Position numbers and translations under genes: made by a program
Notes under the pieces: generated by a model
Databases searched by the model: none
What the model was told of the DNA's origin: nothing
The model's input: the letters and a program-made list of their open reading frames with translations, nothing else
Shown: in pieces, positions 26,079 through 34,864 of the stretch
How the letters are laid out: every line of letters starts with the position of its first letter
Numbering within the stretch: position 1 is the first letter of the stretch
NCBI RefSeq assembly: GCF_900094945.1
Contig: NZ_FMAQ01000018.1
Span: forward strand, 1-34,973
Source of the DNA: Gilliamella bombicola
GTDB taxonomy: Bacteria; Pseudomonadota; Gammaproteobacteria; Enterobacterales; Orbaceae
Length of the DNA stretch: 34,973 bases
Reading direction: 5' to 3'

Positions 26079-26372
26079 ATGAATTTATCGAATAAACAAA
26101 AACAGTATTTAAAAAGTGAAGCTCATCATTTAAAACCTATTGTGATGATTGGTGCTAATGGATTTACCGAAGGCGTGCTTGCCGAAATTGACAACGCGTT
26201 AAATTTCCATGAGTTAATTAAAATTAAAGTTTCTGCTGAAGACCGTGAAACCAAGAAGCTTATTTGTGATGCCATTATTCGCGAAACAAAAGCGTTATCC
26301 GTGCAATTGGTTGGCTCTAATTTTACAATTTTTAGACCAAGTGAGGATAAGAAAATCACTTTACCTAAATAA
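26079..26372 (+). CDS. yhbY: YhbY, CRS1-YhbY-domain RNA-binding protein of 50S assembly
   Basis: YhbY associates with pre-50S particles and folds like the C-terminal domain of IF3. The 97 residues equal the E. coli length. The family signature is clear: LSNKQKQYLKSEAHHLKP near the start, VMIGANGFTEGVLAEID (22-38), HELIKIKV (44-51) and LVGSNFTIFRPSED with the GxxxxxYR/FRP ending. It is divergent from rlmE and convergent with greA, separated from the latter by a bidirectional hairpin. Confidence 0.95.
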   Translation: MNLSNKQKQYLKSEAHHLKPIVMIGANGFTEGVLAEIDNALNFHELIKIKVSAEDRETKKLICDAIIRETKALSVQLVGSNFTIFRPSEDKKITLPK

Positions 26373-26379
26373 ATACAAG

Positions 26380-26400
26380 AACAGGGCTAGTTGCCCTGTT
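26380..26400. terminator. Bidirectional terminator candidate between yhbY and greA
   Basis: AACAGGGC (26380-26387) pairs perfectly with GCCCTGTT (26393-26400) around five bases. The minus-strand side continues CTTGTATTTATTT, a moderate T-rich tail for greA; the plus side continues TGTGTATCTGCTTTT, weaker for yhbY. The place between convergent genes fits. Confidence 0.65.
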
Positions 26401-26431
26401 TGTGTATCTGCTTTTGTGAAAGTTGTTTTTA

Positions 26432-26908
26432 CTAGATATATTCAACTTTAACAATGTCAAATTCTACATCACCACCTGGCGTTTTGATTTGTACGGTATC
26501 ACCGTCTTCTTTGCCGATTAGACCTCTGGCGATAGGTGAGTTGACCGAAATAAGATTTTGTTTATAGTCTGCTTCGTCATCACCTACGATGCGATAGGTT
26601 GTTTCTTCGTCGTTTTCAATATTGATTACTGTTACTGTTGCGCCAAAAATAATACGTCCAGTATTTTTTACTTTGGTAATATCTATAATTTGTGCTTGTG
26701 ATAATTTGCCTTCAATTTCTTGAATTCGACCCTCACAAAAACCTTGTTGTTCTCTTGCTGCATGGTATTCAGCATTCTCTTTTAAATCTCCGTGCGCTCT
26801 TGCTTCAGCTATGGCTGCAGTGATTTGTGGTCTTTTGACATTTTTTAGCTCTTCTAGTTCGGCACGTAATAGTTCAGCTCCCTTTACTGTCATTGGGATT
26901 TGTTTCAT
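26432..26908 (-). CDS. greA: Transcription elongation factor GreA
   Basis: GreA rescues backtracked RNA polymerase by stimulating transcript cleavage. The 158 residues match the E. coli length. The N-terminal coiled coil carries the acidic tip [16 protein letters not shown] with Asp41 and Glu44, the residues that coordinate the catalytic metal. The C-terminal FKBP-like domain includes [16 protein letters not shown]. Asp41/Glu44 and the basic [13 protein letters not shown] face mark GreA rather than GreB. AGATACC lies upstream of the ATG as a weak ribosome binding site. In E. coli greA and yhbY are also adjacent and divergent; here they converge. Confidence 0.97.
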   Translation of the reverse strand: MKQIPMTVKGAELLRAELEELKNVKRPQITAAIAEARAHGDLKENAEYHAAREQQGFCEGRIQEIEGKLSQAQIIDITKVKNTGRIIFGATVTVINIENDEETTYRIVGDDEADYKQNLISVNSPIARGLIGKEDGDTVQIKTPGGDVEFDIVKVEYI

Positions 26909-27088
26909 TGAGGTATCTCCCGTTTTTACTTATCATAAATAAAAAATAACTCCCCCTTCATCTGATTAGAGAAAGAGAAAGTGAGTTGTTCAGTTAATTA
27001 TTTAAAAAAATATCGTTGCATATGTCTATATCTTAACTGTAAAACCAGCCTAACCACAAATGATTTATATTGAAAATGAGATGCTATT

Positions 27089-27117
27089 TTGATTAAAATA
27101 AGTTATTGTACTAGAAT
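27089..27117 (+). promoter_or_regulatory. Sigma-70 promoter of the AsmA-family gene
   Basis: TTGATT (27089-27094), a 17-base spacer, TAGAAT (27112-27117), about 35 bases before the ATG at 27154. The hexamers are identical to those of the yhbY promoter. The rest of the greA-side gap (26909-27088) shows no feature I can name; it must hold the greA promoter, but no candidate is convincing. Confidence 0.65.
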
Positions 27118-27153
27118 GCGTTAACATTTCTTTACAAAAAATTAAAATTATTT

Positions 27154-28770
27154 ATGCTACGATTACGGATTTACATAATCACTTTTTTATTTGTTACTTG
27201 TTTTTTTGTATTATTGTCTTATTTTGTTGTGCAAACTTCTTGGGGTGCCAAAATTGTTAGCCAGCAATTATCTAGATTAAGTTCTTATACTATTTCAATA
27301 GGCAAAGTTCATCACTCTTTTTCAAACTTTTATGAGTTAGTTTTTGATGATGTGGTTATAACTGATGATAAGCAAGAGATTGTTAATGTTCCGACCTTAG
27401 TTGTTGGCTTGGATAAAAGTGATCTTTGGCAATTAACACATTTTAATTATGTTACTGTTATTGATGGTACTATTAATTATATTCATAATGATGGTAAATC
27501 TAGCCATTATAACTTTTCAGCAAATACGCTAAAGTTTGTTAATTCAACTGCTAATGTTTCGATTAATAATGGGGCTGATGAACTTTCATTCACTCAGCTT
27601 AATGGTGGCGTTAAACCATTTTCCTTATCAGGAGAAGATAAATATCAATTTGATTTTTCTTCGCAAGCCGTGTTGGTCAACCAAATTTCTATCAAATCAC
27701 TGCTTATTCAAGGATTTCATCGCGATGATATTACAACCGTGACTAATTTAGGTGGTAATATTGATAATGGTTTTTTTGTAAGTAAATTAAAAGTACTTGC
27801 TGACAATAGTTTGAATATTGATCAGCTACAACTGCATAATATCAATTTACAATCAACTGAAGAGGATTTTTTGGATAAATATTCTCATCTTCTACCAAAG
27901 TCGACGATTAAACAATTATCTATATTTGAAAGTAGCATACAGTTGCCTAGTTTTTTAATTGAAAAAGGTAATATTGAAGCAACCAATATTCGTTATGATA
28001 GTCAATGGCATTTTGATCAAAGCGCTTTTGTTTTTAATGCCGATCATGTTGTTTGGCATGATGAGACGTTTGCATCAGTATTAGTACAATTATCATCCAA
28101 CAACCAAGAAGTGACAATCGAAAAGGTACTCGCAAAATGGAATAAAGGCAGTATAAATTTTGCTGGAAAGTGGGAAGATAATTCCTTACATCTAGATCAA
28201 TTAACTTTATCAGATATTAATTATCAGCTTCCTGAAAAGCTAGAACTGCCGGTATTACCGAGTATTTTTAGACATATTGAAGTAGACAAGCTTACCATTT
28301 TACAAAGTTTGTTAATTAGAAAATATAGCGATTTTCCATTTACGTTATATAACTTTCAAGTTTCTGGCACTGGTGTTACTTTAGCCAAAGATCAAAAATT
28401 AGGGATCTTTTCAGGTACTACCTCTTTTAAATCTGAAAAAGGGTCGTTTAATCGAGTTGATATTAATTATCCTGATATGATTGTAAAATTTGATGCCGAA
28501 AATCATGCATCGTTAACATTTAGCGTTTTAGTTAGTGGTGGTATGATTGAGTCAAAAGCAAAGTTTGATCCATTGCAAAATGAGTTCTTATCTTTTCAGC
28601 TTAATGCTTATGGTATAGCAAGTTCATTACTAGAAGAATGGAAAATAGCAAAACAACCACCAAAAACCATGAATTATTCGGCCGATTTACATGGTAAATT
28701 ACTGCCATTTAGTTTTTCAGGTACATTTTCTACAAATGGTAAAAATTATATTATTAATTCTGAGCATTGA
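27154..28770 (+). CDS. yicH: AsmA-family envelope protein, YicH-like
   Basis: AsmA-like proteins are inner-membrane-anchored and largely periplasmic, with repeating beta structure; relatives (TamB, YhdP, YdbH) form phospholipid bridges to the outer membrane. The 538 residues start with a membrane helix (about 5-26) and then VQTSWGAKIVSQQLSRLSSY, which resembles the start of E. coli YicH (569 residues) as I remember it. The rest is low in Cys, rich in Ser/Asn/Asp and beta-like, with KFKSEKGSFNRVDINYPD-type segments also seen in YicH. There is no obvious ribosome binding site. It is followed by hslR after 96 bases. The YicH role is unknown; the family is fairly sure, the exact orthology less so. 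Confidence 0.75.
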   Translation: MLRLRIYIITFLFVTCFFVLLSYFVVQTSWGAKIVSQQLSRLSSYTISIGKVHHSFSNFYELVFDDVVITDDKQEIVNVPTLVVGLDKSDLWQLTHFNYVTVIDGTINYIHNDGKSSHYNFSANTLKFVNSTANVSINNGADELSFTQLNGGVKPFSLSGEDKYQFDFSSQAVLVNQISIKSLLIQGFHRDDITTVTNLGGNIDNGFFVSKLKVLADNSLNIDQLQLHNINLQSTEEDFLDKYSHLLPKSTIKQLSIFESSIQLPSFLIEKGNIEATNIRYDSQWHFDQSAFVFNADHVVWHDETFASVLVQLSSNNQEVTIEKVLAKWNKGSINFAGKWEDNSLHLDQLTLSDINYQLPEKLELPVLPSIFRHIEVDKLTILQSLLIRKYSDFPFTLYNFQVSGTGVTLAKDQKLGIFSGTTSFKSEKGSFNRVDINYPDMIVKFDAENHASLTFSVLVSGGMIESKAKFDPLQNEFLSFQLNAYGIASSLLEEWKIAKQPPKTMNYSADLHGKLLPFSFSGTFSTNGKNYIINSEH

Positions 28771-28872
28771 TTTTTGTAAAAGCATTCTTATATAACTTGT
28801 TAAGATGTTTAAGACATTATGTGTGTTTGAATGTAAAAAACGCAATAATAAGTGTAATATGAGGGTGTGATA

Positions 28873-29268
28873 GTGCTTGTAAGATTAGATAAATGGCTTT
28901 GGGCCGCAAGGTTTTATAAGTCGCGATCATTAGCTCGCGAAATGATTGAAGGCGGAAAAGTACATTATAATGGTCAACGCACTAAACCAAGTAAAATTGT
29001 TGAAGTCGGTGCAACTCTCACTCTTCGCCAAGGCTCAGATCAAAAAACAATTCAAATTTTGGCTATTAGTGAACAGCGAAAAACTGCCACTGATGCTCAG
29101 CAACTTTATCAAGAAACCCCCGACAGTATTGCTAAACGCGAAGTAATAGCACAAGCGCGTAAGCTTAATGCATTGACAATGCCGCACCCGGATAGAAGAC
29201 CTGACAAAAAGGAGCGGCGTGATTTGATTAAATTTAAATATGATAGGCAACAAGGTGACAATAGTTAA
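28873..29268 (+). CDS. hslR: Heat shock protein 15, ribosome-associated S4-domain protein
   Basis: Hsp15 binds free 50S subunits carrying a stalled nascent chain with peptidyl-tRNA and helps recycle them. The S4 domain [31 protein letters not shown] covers about residues 3-35 (given here in outline), and the tail [19 protein letters not shown] is highly conserved. Two GTG starts are possible, 28867 and 28873. GAGGG at 28861-28865 is seven bases from the second but one base from the first, so I choose 28873 (131 residues). It is translated just ahead of hslO, whose ATG begins one base after this stop. E. coli has the same hslR-hslO pair. Confidence 0.93.
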   Translation: MLVRLDKWLWAARFYKSRSLAREMIEGGKVHYNGQRTKPSKIVEVGATLTLRQGSDQKTIQILAISEQRKTATDAQQLYQETPDSIAKREVIAQARKLNALTMPHPDRRPDKKERRDLIKFKYDRQQGDNS

Positions 29269-29269
29269 T

Positions 29270-30133
29270 ATGGATACTTTAAATCGGTTTTTATTTGATA
29301 ACCATCCTATTCGTGGTGAAATTACTCGTCTTGAACAAACATATCAAGCAATTTTAGATAACCATACCTACCCAGTTGCGGTACAAACCTTGCTTGGTGA
29401 ATTATTGGTTGTAACCAGTTTATTAACCGCAACACTAAAATTTGAGGGTGATATTGCTGTTCAGTTGCAAGGTGATGGTGCGTTATCTTTAGCCGTTGTT
29501 AATGGTAATGATCAGCAACAACTACGCGGAGTTGCTCGGGTTAATGGTGATATTGCTGATGATGCGACACTGAAAGATATGGTGGGTAATGGCTATATAG
29601 TTATCACTATCACACCCAAAAATGGCGAACGTTATCAAGGTATTGTAGGATTAGAAAAAGAGACGCTTATTGGTTGTATCGAAAACTATTTTATGCAATC
29701 AGAGCAGCTCCCTACACGCTTGTTTGTAAAAACGGGTGTACATAATAATAAGCCAATGGCAGCAGGTATTTTATTGCAAGTTTTGCCAGCTAATGATAAT
29801 ACCGATGAATCATTTGAGCATCTTAGTGCTTTAACCGAGACAATTACGAGTGAGGAGTTATTACAACTTTCTACTGACGAGATTTTGTATCGTTTATATA
29901 ATCAAGAAGAAGTGCGTCTTTTTGAAACACATGAAATTACCTTTAAATGTATCTGTTCACGTCAACGCTGCGAAGATAGCTTAATGACGTTACCCGAAAA
30001 CGAAGTTGATGAAATCTTAAAGGAAGATGGCGGTAATATCGATATTCATTGTGATTATTGTGGGAAGCATTACTCGTTTGATGCCATCGATATCGCTGAA
30101 ATGAGAAGTAAACGTAAGGTAAATTATCATTAG
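29270..30133 (+). CDS. hslO: Redox-regulated chaperone Hsp33
   Basis: Hsp33 is a cytoplasmic holdase activated by oxidation of its zinc centre and partial unfolding. The 287-residue form starts at the ATG of [17 protein letters not shown], aligned with E. coli HslO. A longer reading from 29240 overlaps hslR and is less likely. Redox zinc ligands are CIC (residues 227 and 229) and CDYC (261 and 264), with CxC-x-CxxC order preserved; an extra Cys at 234 (SRQRC) is also seen in E. coli (SRERC). The core has [20 protein letters not shown] and [11 protein letters not shown]. It is coupled to hslR. No clear plus-strand terminator follows. Confidence 0.96.
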   Translation: MDTLNRFLFDNHPIRGEITRLEQTYQAILDNHTYPVAVQTLLGELLVVTSLLTATLKFEGDIAVQLQGDGALSLAVVNGNDQQQLRGVARVNGDIADDATLKDMVGNGYIVITITPKNGERYQGIVGLEKETLIGCIENYFMQSEQLPTRLFVKTGVHNNKPMAAGILLQVLPANDNTDESFEHLSALTETITSEELLQLSTDEILYRLYNQEEVRLFETHEITFKCICSRQRCEDSLMTLPENEVDEILKEDGGNIDIHCDYCGKHYSFDAIDIAEMRSKRKVNYH

Positions 30134-30142
30134 TCTTGCACT

Positions 30143-30177
30143 AAAAACCACTAAAATTATAAATATAACTTTAGTGG
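30143..30177 (-). terminator. Intrinsic terminator of trmO (minus strand)
   Basis: CCACTAAA (30148-30155) pairs with TTTAGTGG (30170-30177), and on the minus strand the stem is followed by TTTTT (complement of 30143-30147). It is about 130 bases beyond the trmO stop. Between them (30178-30309) I see only AT-rich sequence. The plus side lacks a T run, so it is not a good hslO terminator. Confidence 0.65.
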
Positions 30178-30309
30178 GAAAATAAAATATAGGGAATTAA
30201 ACCCATATTCAATGTACCAGAATAGTGACAATGAACAAACTATTTTTAACGGTTTCGCGTATTTTTTAATTTATATTTATAAATCAATTTGTTACTTAAT
30301 TGATGATTT

Positions 30310-31029
30310 TTAGTTACCGTTTATATCACTTTTATGAATATCTTCAATAATGGCGTGTTTGTTGATGATCTTCCATTTTATATTAAAATGATAAAGTGTT
30401 ATTCCATAGGTTTGTTCACTGCTATTTTTCTGTTTGTAGGCAGGCCTTGGATCTTGAGATATCACTTGCGTAATTAGCTCAGCAAGCTGGGGATAATTTT
30501 GCTTTTGTAAATCCAATATTAATTGTGCTTTTTGTGAAAATTCAACGGTTAATTTTTTATCGGGAACTGATTGCGCGTATCCCGCAAGAGCCTCTGGATG
30601 ACTGTCACAATAAGGTAGATAAGGTTTAATATCAATAATGGGGGTGCCATCAACTAAATCAAGACTACCTAATTTTAAGATAACCTGTTTATTTTCAACG
30701 ACAATACCTTTTAATTCAACGGCTGACAATCCAATGTGATTCGGTCTAAATGGCGATCGGCTAGCAAATACACCCATCGTTTTATTACCACCTAAACGAG
30801 GCGGCCGAACTGTTAATCCCCACTTTTCAGGCGCAATATGGTGAAATAGAAATAATAGCCATAAATGTGAAAACTGTTCTAATCCTTTAACACTGATAGG
30901 ATCATTATAAGGAGCTGATAAATAAAGTTCACCTAGCCCAGCGCCAACTAAATTAGGTTGTCTTGGAACGGCAAATTTTTCACTATAAGGTGAGCGGATA
31001 ATGCCGATGGGGTCAATTTGATATGTCAT
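30310..31029 (-). CDS. trmO: tRNA (N6-threonylcarbamoyladenosine37-N6)-methyltransferase TrmO
   Basis: TrmO (YaeB/TsaA) methylates t6A37 to m6t6A in threonine tRNA using SAM. The 239 residues (E. coli 235) start with PIGIIRSPYSEKFAVPRQPNL, the usual opening, and contain WLLFLFHH, RPPRLGG, GVFASRSPFRPNHIGLS (the UPF0066 signature) and DLVDGTPIIDIKPYLPY, the SAM/substrate loop. The ending beyond residue 215 is variable and Lys/Asn/Ile-rich. It follows metQ by 117 bases on the same strand with a hairpin (31091-31116) between. In E. coli rcsF lies between these loci; it is absent here. Confidence 0.95.
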   Translation of the reverse strand: MTYQIDPIGIIRSPYSEKFAVPRQPNLVGAGLGELYLSAPYNDPISVKGLEQFSHLWLLFLFHHIAPEKWGLTVRPPRLGGNKTMGVFASRSPFRPNHIGLSAVELKGIVVENKQVILKLGSLDLVDGTPIIDIKPYLPYCDSHPEALAGYAQSVPDKKLTVEFSQKAQLILDLQKQNYPQLAELITQVISQDPRPAYKQKNSSEQTYGITLYHFNIKWKIINKHAIIEDIHKSDINGN

Positions 31030-31090
31030 AATTGATTTTTGATTGAGTTTACACTATTGTTGTTGACTATGTGAAAATAGCGACGAACGG

Positions 31091-31116
31091 ATACCGTCGA
31101 GCTCAGCCGACGGTAT
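31091..31116 (-). terminator. GC-rich hairpin after metQ (possible terminator)
   Basis: ATACCGTCG (31091-31099) pairs with CGACGGTAT (31108-31116) around an eight-base loop, 30 bases after the metQ stop. On the minus strand CCGTTCGTCGCTATTTT follows, so the T-rich part is distant. It may stabilise the metNIQ 3' end or end it with help from Rho. Confidence 0.5.
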
Positions 31117-31146
31117 TGAGGTGAGTCAATAATTATAACTTTACTA

Positions 31147-32049
31147 TTACCAACCGCGAATCGCACCACCATTAAAGATTTGGTTAGCTTTTTGTGCAAC
31201 AGCATCAGTTTGGTATGCTTTAACAAAGTTTTTCACGTTTTCGTTATCTTTATCAGTTTCACGCGAAACGATTATGTTGACATATGGCGATTCTTTATCC
31301 TCAACAAAAATCCCATCTTGGCTTGGTGTTAAGTTCGCTTGTCCTGCAAAGGCGTTATTGATGATTGCTAGATCAACTTGCGCATCATCTAGTGAGCGAG
31401 GTAACATTGGAGCTTCAAGTTCTAAGATCTTATAGTTATAAGGATTGCTTGTAATATCAAGTACAGTCGGCAGTAAACCTTTAGATTTATCAACCGTAAT
31501 CATTCCTTCATGTTGTAATAAAAGTAATGAGCGGCCCAAATTCGTAGGATCACTAGGAATTGCAATTGTTGAGTTAGCTGGAATAAAGAAAGTTTCACCT
31601 CGTGGTGAAGTGACTTTTACGCCATTACCTGTTTCTTCTGTTTGAGAAATTGGTTTGAGTTTTTTAGAATAACTTGCAATTGGATAAACGAACGAGTTAC
31701 CAACAACAGCTAATTTGTAGCCACGTTCTTTCATTTGTTCATCTAAAAAAGGCTTATGTTGAAAAGCATTAACATCAATTAAACCATCGTTTAATGCTTG
31801 GTTTGGAATGACATAATCACTAAAAATTACTAGTTCAACATCTAGGTTATAAAGCTCTTTCGCTTGTTGTTTAGCTACTTCTGCTACCTCTTCTTCAGGA
31901 CCAGAAATCACGCCTACTTTAAGCGTATTTACTTTAGCTGGCTCTGTTGGTTTGTTATCTGTTGTGGCTGATTGTTTATTATTATCACAACCAGTTAAAA
32001 AAAACGCACTCACCAATGTGGTGATTAATGCTAGCTTTTTAATTGACAT
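31147..32049 (-). CDS. metQ: Methionine ABC transporter substrate-binding lipoprotein
   Basis: MetQ captures D- and L-methionine at the outer face of the inner membrane and hands it to MetNI. From the ATG at 32049 (300 residues) the signal is MSIKKLALITTLVSAFFLTGC, with Cys21 as the lipidated residue. I prefer this start because GGAG lies six bases upstream; the TTG at 32061 would lie above that site. The NLPA-family core shows LKVGVISGPEEEVAEVAK, VNAFQHKPFLDEQ, AIPSDPTNLGRSLLLLQ and the C-terminal FNGGAIRGW, all MetQ-like. Asp rather than Ala/Ser follows the lipid Cys (CDNN), which in enteric bacteria acts as an inner-membrane retention signal. It lies 14 bases after metI. Confidence 0.95.
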   Translation of the reverse strand: MSIKKLALITTLVSAFFLTGCDNNKQSATTDNKPTEPAKVNTLKVGVISGPEEEVAEVAKQQAKELYNLDVELVIFSDYVIPNQALNDGLIDVNAFQHKPFLDEQMKERGYKLAVVGNSFVYPIASYSKKLKPISQTEETGNGVKVTSPRGETFFIPANSTIAIPSDPTNLGRSLLLLQHEGMITVDKSKGLLPTVLDITSNPYNYKILELEAPMLPRSLDDAQVDLAIINNAFAGQANLTPSQDGIFVEDKESPYVNIIVSRETDKDNENVKNFVKAYQTDAVAQKANQIFNGGAIRGW

Positions 32050-32063
32050 AATTTTCTCCAAGT

Positions 32064-32843
32064 TTATTGATGAGACACACGTTTAACAATTTTATTGCCA
32101 ATAAATTGAATAATAAAGACAATAATAACTAATATCACTAAAAATATATTCATCATATCATAGTTATGACCTTCATATCCAAATCGTTTTGCTAGATCGC
32201 CAAGCCCTCCTGCACCAACAGCTCCAGCCATGGCTATATAACCGGTTAGCGTGATTAATGAGATTGTCATGCTGTTGATAATTACAGGTAATGTTTCTGG
32301 CAATAAAACTTTATAGATAATTTGTATCGGTGTTGCTCCCATAGAGCGAGCAGCTTCAATTAATCCTTTTGGAAGATCAAGTAATGCATTTTCAATCATT
32401 TTGGCAATTAAAGGGGCAACGCCTATACTTAGCGGTACAATAGCTCCTTCTCTGCCCAAATAAGTTCCTTTACCTGTAAAAATTTCCATTATTTCCATTG
32501 TAAACGGTTGAATCCATACAATTAATATAATAAAAGGAATTGAGCGAAACACATTTATTATAAAAGAAAGAACATTATGTACTATATTATTTCCAAGTAT
32601 ATTTCCTTGGCGAGTTATATATAGCAAGATACCTAATGGTAAGCCCATTAATGTTCCATAAAAACCAGATAAAAAAATCATATAAATAGTATCATCAGTT
32701 GCTTCTGCTATTTTGAATAATACTGGTTCGTTTAATCCTTTGATTGATGAACAAAATGCAACAAAATCGGCCCAAAAATTGTATTGAGCTAAGTATCGAA
32801 ATAAAGATTCAAAAGGTTTAAAAGCGGGAATAAAATCAAACAT
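32064..32843 (-). CDS. metI: Methionine ABC transporter permease with N-terminal extension
   Basis: MetI forms the membrane channel of the methionine importer. The 259 residues have five membrane segments and the permease coupling loop [20 protein letters not shown]. The stretch from [14 protein letters not shown] onward aligns with the whole of E. coli MetI (217). The first 38 residues or so ([20 protein letters not shown] and following, aromatic-rich) are extra. The start is well supported: ATGTTTGA overlaps the last bases of metN, and no ATG, GTG or TTG fits at the E. coli-type start. The extension may be an amphipathic or membrane-surface helix; its role is unknown. Confidence 0.93.
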   Translation of the reverse strand: MFDFIPAFKPFESLFRYLAQYNFWADFVAFCSSIKGLNEPVLFKIAEATDDTIYMIFLSGFYGTLMGLPLGILLYITRQGNILGNNIVHNVLSFIINVFRSIPFIILIVWIQPFTMEIMEIFTGKGTYLGREGAIVPLSIGVAPLIAKMIENALLDLPKGLIEAARSMGATPIQIIYKVLLPETLPVIINSMTISLITLTGYIAMAGAVGAGGLGDLAKRFGYEGHNYDMMNIFLVILVIIVFIIQFIGNKIVKRVSHQ

Positions 32844-33867
32844 AACCTAGCACCTCTACTTTGGTATTATTTTTTTCTAAGAATTGGATTGCTGACGCAA
32901 TACTTTTAGGGTTACCTTCCATTTGGGCTAGCATTAAACCAAATTTAACACCACCAGCATAATCCATTTGCGCGCTAATGATGTTACTTTCGATATTAAA
33001 TTCTTTGGCAATTTGTGATAACAAAGGTAAATCAACCGAAACTCCCGTAAATTCTAAACGAACTAAAGGGTTAAGTCCTGCCTTAGGCTCCGGCGATAGC
33101 CTTGCTAAATAGTCATCAGGAATATTTATATGTAAGGTCGATTGAATGAACTGTCTTGCAATATCGGTTTTAGCATGGGAAAAGATCTCACCAACCGATG
33201 ATTGTTCAACTAATTCACCATTACTGATGACTGCCACTTGGTCGCAAATCTGTTTCACAACATCCATTTCGTGAGTGATTAACAAAATTGTAAGACCTAG
33301 TTTTTGATTAATGTCTTTCAATAATTTCAAAATAGATCGAGTTGTCTCTGGATCAAGTGCACTAGTTGCTTCGTCGCACAAGAGTACCTTTGGATCACTT
33401 GCTAAGGCTCTAGCAATCGCAACGCGTTGCTTTTGTCCGCCAGATAAATTAGCAGGGTAAACGTTTGCTTTTTCAGTCAATCCGACTAACTCTATAAGGT
33501 CGTTCACTTTTTGCTTAATTTTTGCTTTAGGAGTTTTATTAAGCTCAAGTGGAAAGGCAATATTATCAAAAACAGTGCGCGAAGAGAGTAAATTAAAGTG
33601 CTGAAAAATCATACTAATTTTTCGGCGTACTTCAATTAGCTTTCTATTTGATAGGTGAGTAATTTCTTGATTATCGAAAAATATTTTACCACTAGTCGGC
33701 TTTTCAAGTAAGTTAACGCAACGGATAAGCGTACTCTTTCCTGCCCCTGATTTGCCAATAACGCCATAAATCTTCCCTTGAGGAACATGTATGCTGATGT
33801 CCTTTAATGCATGAATTTGGGTCTTATTATGTTCAAATATTTTCGAAATATGCTGTAGCTGTATCAT
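32836..33867 (-). CDS. metN: Methionine ABC transporter ATP-binding protein
   Basis: MetN powers methionine import. From the ATG at 33867 the product is 343 residues, the E. coli length, beginning [13 protein letters not shown]; a TTG start at 33882 would add five residues but lacks a ribosome binding site. Walker A is GKSGAGKST (38-46), the signature NLSGGQKQR lies near 139, and Walker [12 protein letters not shown] near 161. The C-terminal regulatory domain (about 265-343, ending ALxF...KVEVLGYV-type) contains [17 protein letters not shown]-like sequence and, in E. coli, binds methionine to inhibit transport. The gene overlaps metI by eight bases. Transcription is from the MetJ-controlled promoter at 33898-33926. 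Confidence 0.96.
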   Translation of the reverse strand: MIQLQHISKIFEHNKTQIHALKDISIHVPQGKIYGVIGKSGAGKSTLIRCVNLLEKPTSGKIFFDNQEITHLSNRKLIEVRRKISMIFQHFNLLSSRTVFDNIAFPLELNKTPKAKIKQKVNDLIELVGLTEKANVYPANLSGGQKQRVAIARALASDPKVLLCDEATSALDPETTRSILKLLKDINQKLGLTILLITHEMDVVKQICDQVAVISNGELVEQSSVGEIFSHAKTDIARQFIQSTLHINIPDDYLARLSPEPKAGLNPLVRLEFTGVSVDLPLLSQIAKEFNIESNIISAQMDYAGGVKFGLMLAQMEGNPKSIASAIQFLEKNNTKVEVLGYV

Positions 33868-33897
33868 AATATATAAAGACAAAAGATGAATGGGTGA

Positions 33898-33926
33898 ATA
33901 TTAAGACGTCTAGACATCTAAGTCAA
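33898..33926 (-). promoter_or_regulatory. metNIQ promoter with MetJ operator as its spacer
   Basis: On the minus strand TTGACT (33926-33921), a 17-base spacer and TAATAT (33903-33898) form the promoter. The spacer holds two adjacent met boxes: AGACGTCT (33904-33911, perfect 8/8 consensus) and AGACATCT (33912-33919, 7/8). MetJ with S-adenosylmethionine binds such tandem boxes, so bound repressor would cover the polymerase site. This is the regulation known for E. coli metNIQ. Confidence 0.9.
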
Positions 33927-33985
33927 TCAATAATATGCTATATAAAGATTAGAGTAATATCTAAATTAAAAGGAAAAATGAAAAA

Positions 33986-34522
33986 ATGAAACCGGCTATT
34001 TTTTTAGATCGAGATGGTACCATTAATATCGATTATAATTATGTACATACAATTGATAAATTCCATTTTATTGATGGTGTCATTGATGCGATGCAAGAAC
34101 TCAAAAAAATGGGTTTTTTGTTAGTTATTACAACTAACCAATCCGGTATTGCTAGAAATAAATTTACTGAAGAGCAGTTCCATACATTGACAGAATGGAT
34201 GGATTGGTCGTTACAAGATCGCGGTGTTGATTTAGATGGCGTGTATTATTGTCCTCATGATCCGTTAATCGATAAGTGTGAATGCCGTAAACCAAACCCC
34301 GGCATGATCCAAACCGCAGCCAAAGAACTAAAAATTGATATTGCTAACTCTTATATGGTGGGAGATAGAGTATCGGACTTATTATCGGGTAAAAAAGCAG
34401 GCGTTAAAAAGACTGTGTTAGTAAAAACAGGCGATACAATAACTGAAGAAGCATTGGCTCAGGCCGATTGGCTAATTGATAGTTTGGCAGATTTACCTAA
34501 AAAAATAAAAGAAATATCTTAA
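33986..34522 (+). CDS. gmhB: D-glycero-beta-D-manno-heptose-1,7-bisphosphate 7-phosphatase
   Basis: GmhB removes the 7-phosphate in ADP-heptose synthesis for the lipopolysaccharide inner core. The 178-residue HAD phosphatase has Asp8 and Asp10 in [18 protein letters not shown] (49-57) and [14 protein letters not shown] (126-139). The zinc loop is Cys89-x-His91 and Cys98-x-Cys100 ([18 protein letters not shown]); the spacing is six residues shorter than in E. coli (ligands 92, 94, 107, 109). A three-codon frame ATGAAAAAATGA at 33978-33989 overlaps the start. The gene is divergent from metN and upstream of the rRNA operon, the same order as at E. coli rrnH. Confidence 0.95.
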   Translation: MKPAIFLDRDGTINIDYNYVHTIDKFHFIDGVIDAMQELKKMGFLLVITTNQSGIARNKFTEEQFHTLTEWMDWSLQDRGVDLDGVYYCPHDPLIDKCECRKPNPGMIQTAAKELKIDIANSYMVGDRVSDLLSGKKAGVKKTVLVKTGDTITEEALAQADWLIDSLADLPKKIKEIS

Positions 34523-34619
34523 TTATTGGTGTAATCTTATAAACAATATAATGAATTCGCTGAATATTTATGGATTAATTTTAATCAAAATGTATTGTTT
34601 TAGTCTATTTTTAGTGTAT

Positions 34620-34660
34620 CTTGCGTAAAAAAAAAGCAAACAGAAATAAATAACACAATA
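34620..34660 (+). promoter_or_regulatory. A-rich UP-element-like region upstream of the rRNA promoter
   Basis: A long A run (34627-34635) followed by AAACAGAAATAAATAA lies directly before the -35 of rRNA P1. Phased A and T tracts continue upstream from about 34560. This is where UP elements and Fis sites lie at E. coli rrn P1 promoters. I cannot identify individual Fis sites. The stretch 34523-34619 after gmhB shows nothing else I can name. Confidence 0.5.
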
Positions 34661-34665
34661 ACCCC

Positions 34666-34693
34666 TTGCATGATTTTTTTAAGTCCCTATAAT
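34666..34693 (+). promoter_or_regulatory. rRNA operon promoter P1
   Basis: TTGCAT (34666-34671), a 16-base spacer and consensus TATAAT (34688-34693), followed by the discriminator GCGCATCC and CACTGACACG. E. coli rrn P1 promoters read TCCCTATAATGCGC and then CCACTGACACGG, nearly identical. By analogy the start is the A at about 34702. The GC-rich discriminator and 16-base spacer are the features that give ppGpp/DksA and initiating-NTP control. Confidence 0.92.
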
Positions 34694-34775
34694 GCGCATC
34701 CACTGACACGCAGTCAGCGCCAAGCAGGCGGTGAGTAAGGTTAGTGAATAAGGTCAAAAATTTTTAAAAAAGTTC

Positions 34776-34804
34776 TTGACGAATAAAAAGGTGTAGCGTA
34801 GTAT
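34776..34804 (+). promoter_or_regulatory. rRNA operon promoter P2
   Basis: TTGACG (34776-34781), a 17-base spacer and TAGTAT (34799-34804) lie about 110 bases after P1, the usual P1-P2 distance. E. coli rrn P2 has TTGACT with TATTAT. P2 normally gives the basal, less regulated part of rRNA synthesis. Confidence 0.75.
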
Positions 34805-34864
34805 ACGCAGCCCTTGAGACAGCAAACTAAATCAGCGAAAAGTTGATTAAAAATAGAAGCTGTC

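Noticed and set aside
29240-29269. Upstream start for hslO adding ten residues
   Set aside because: The added residues overlap hslR, do not resemble HslO N-termini, and the ATG at 29270 starts one base after the hslR stop.
31026-31226. A 66-codon minus-strand frame overlapping the metQ end and the metQ-trmO gap
   Set aside because: It crosses the metQ C-terminus in another frame and the hairpin at 31091-31116, with no homology signal.
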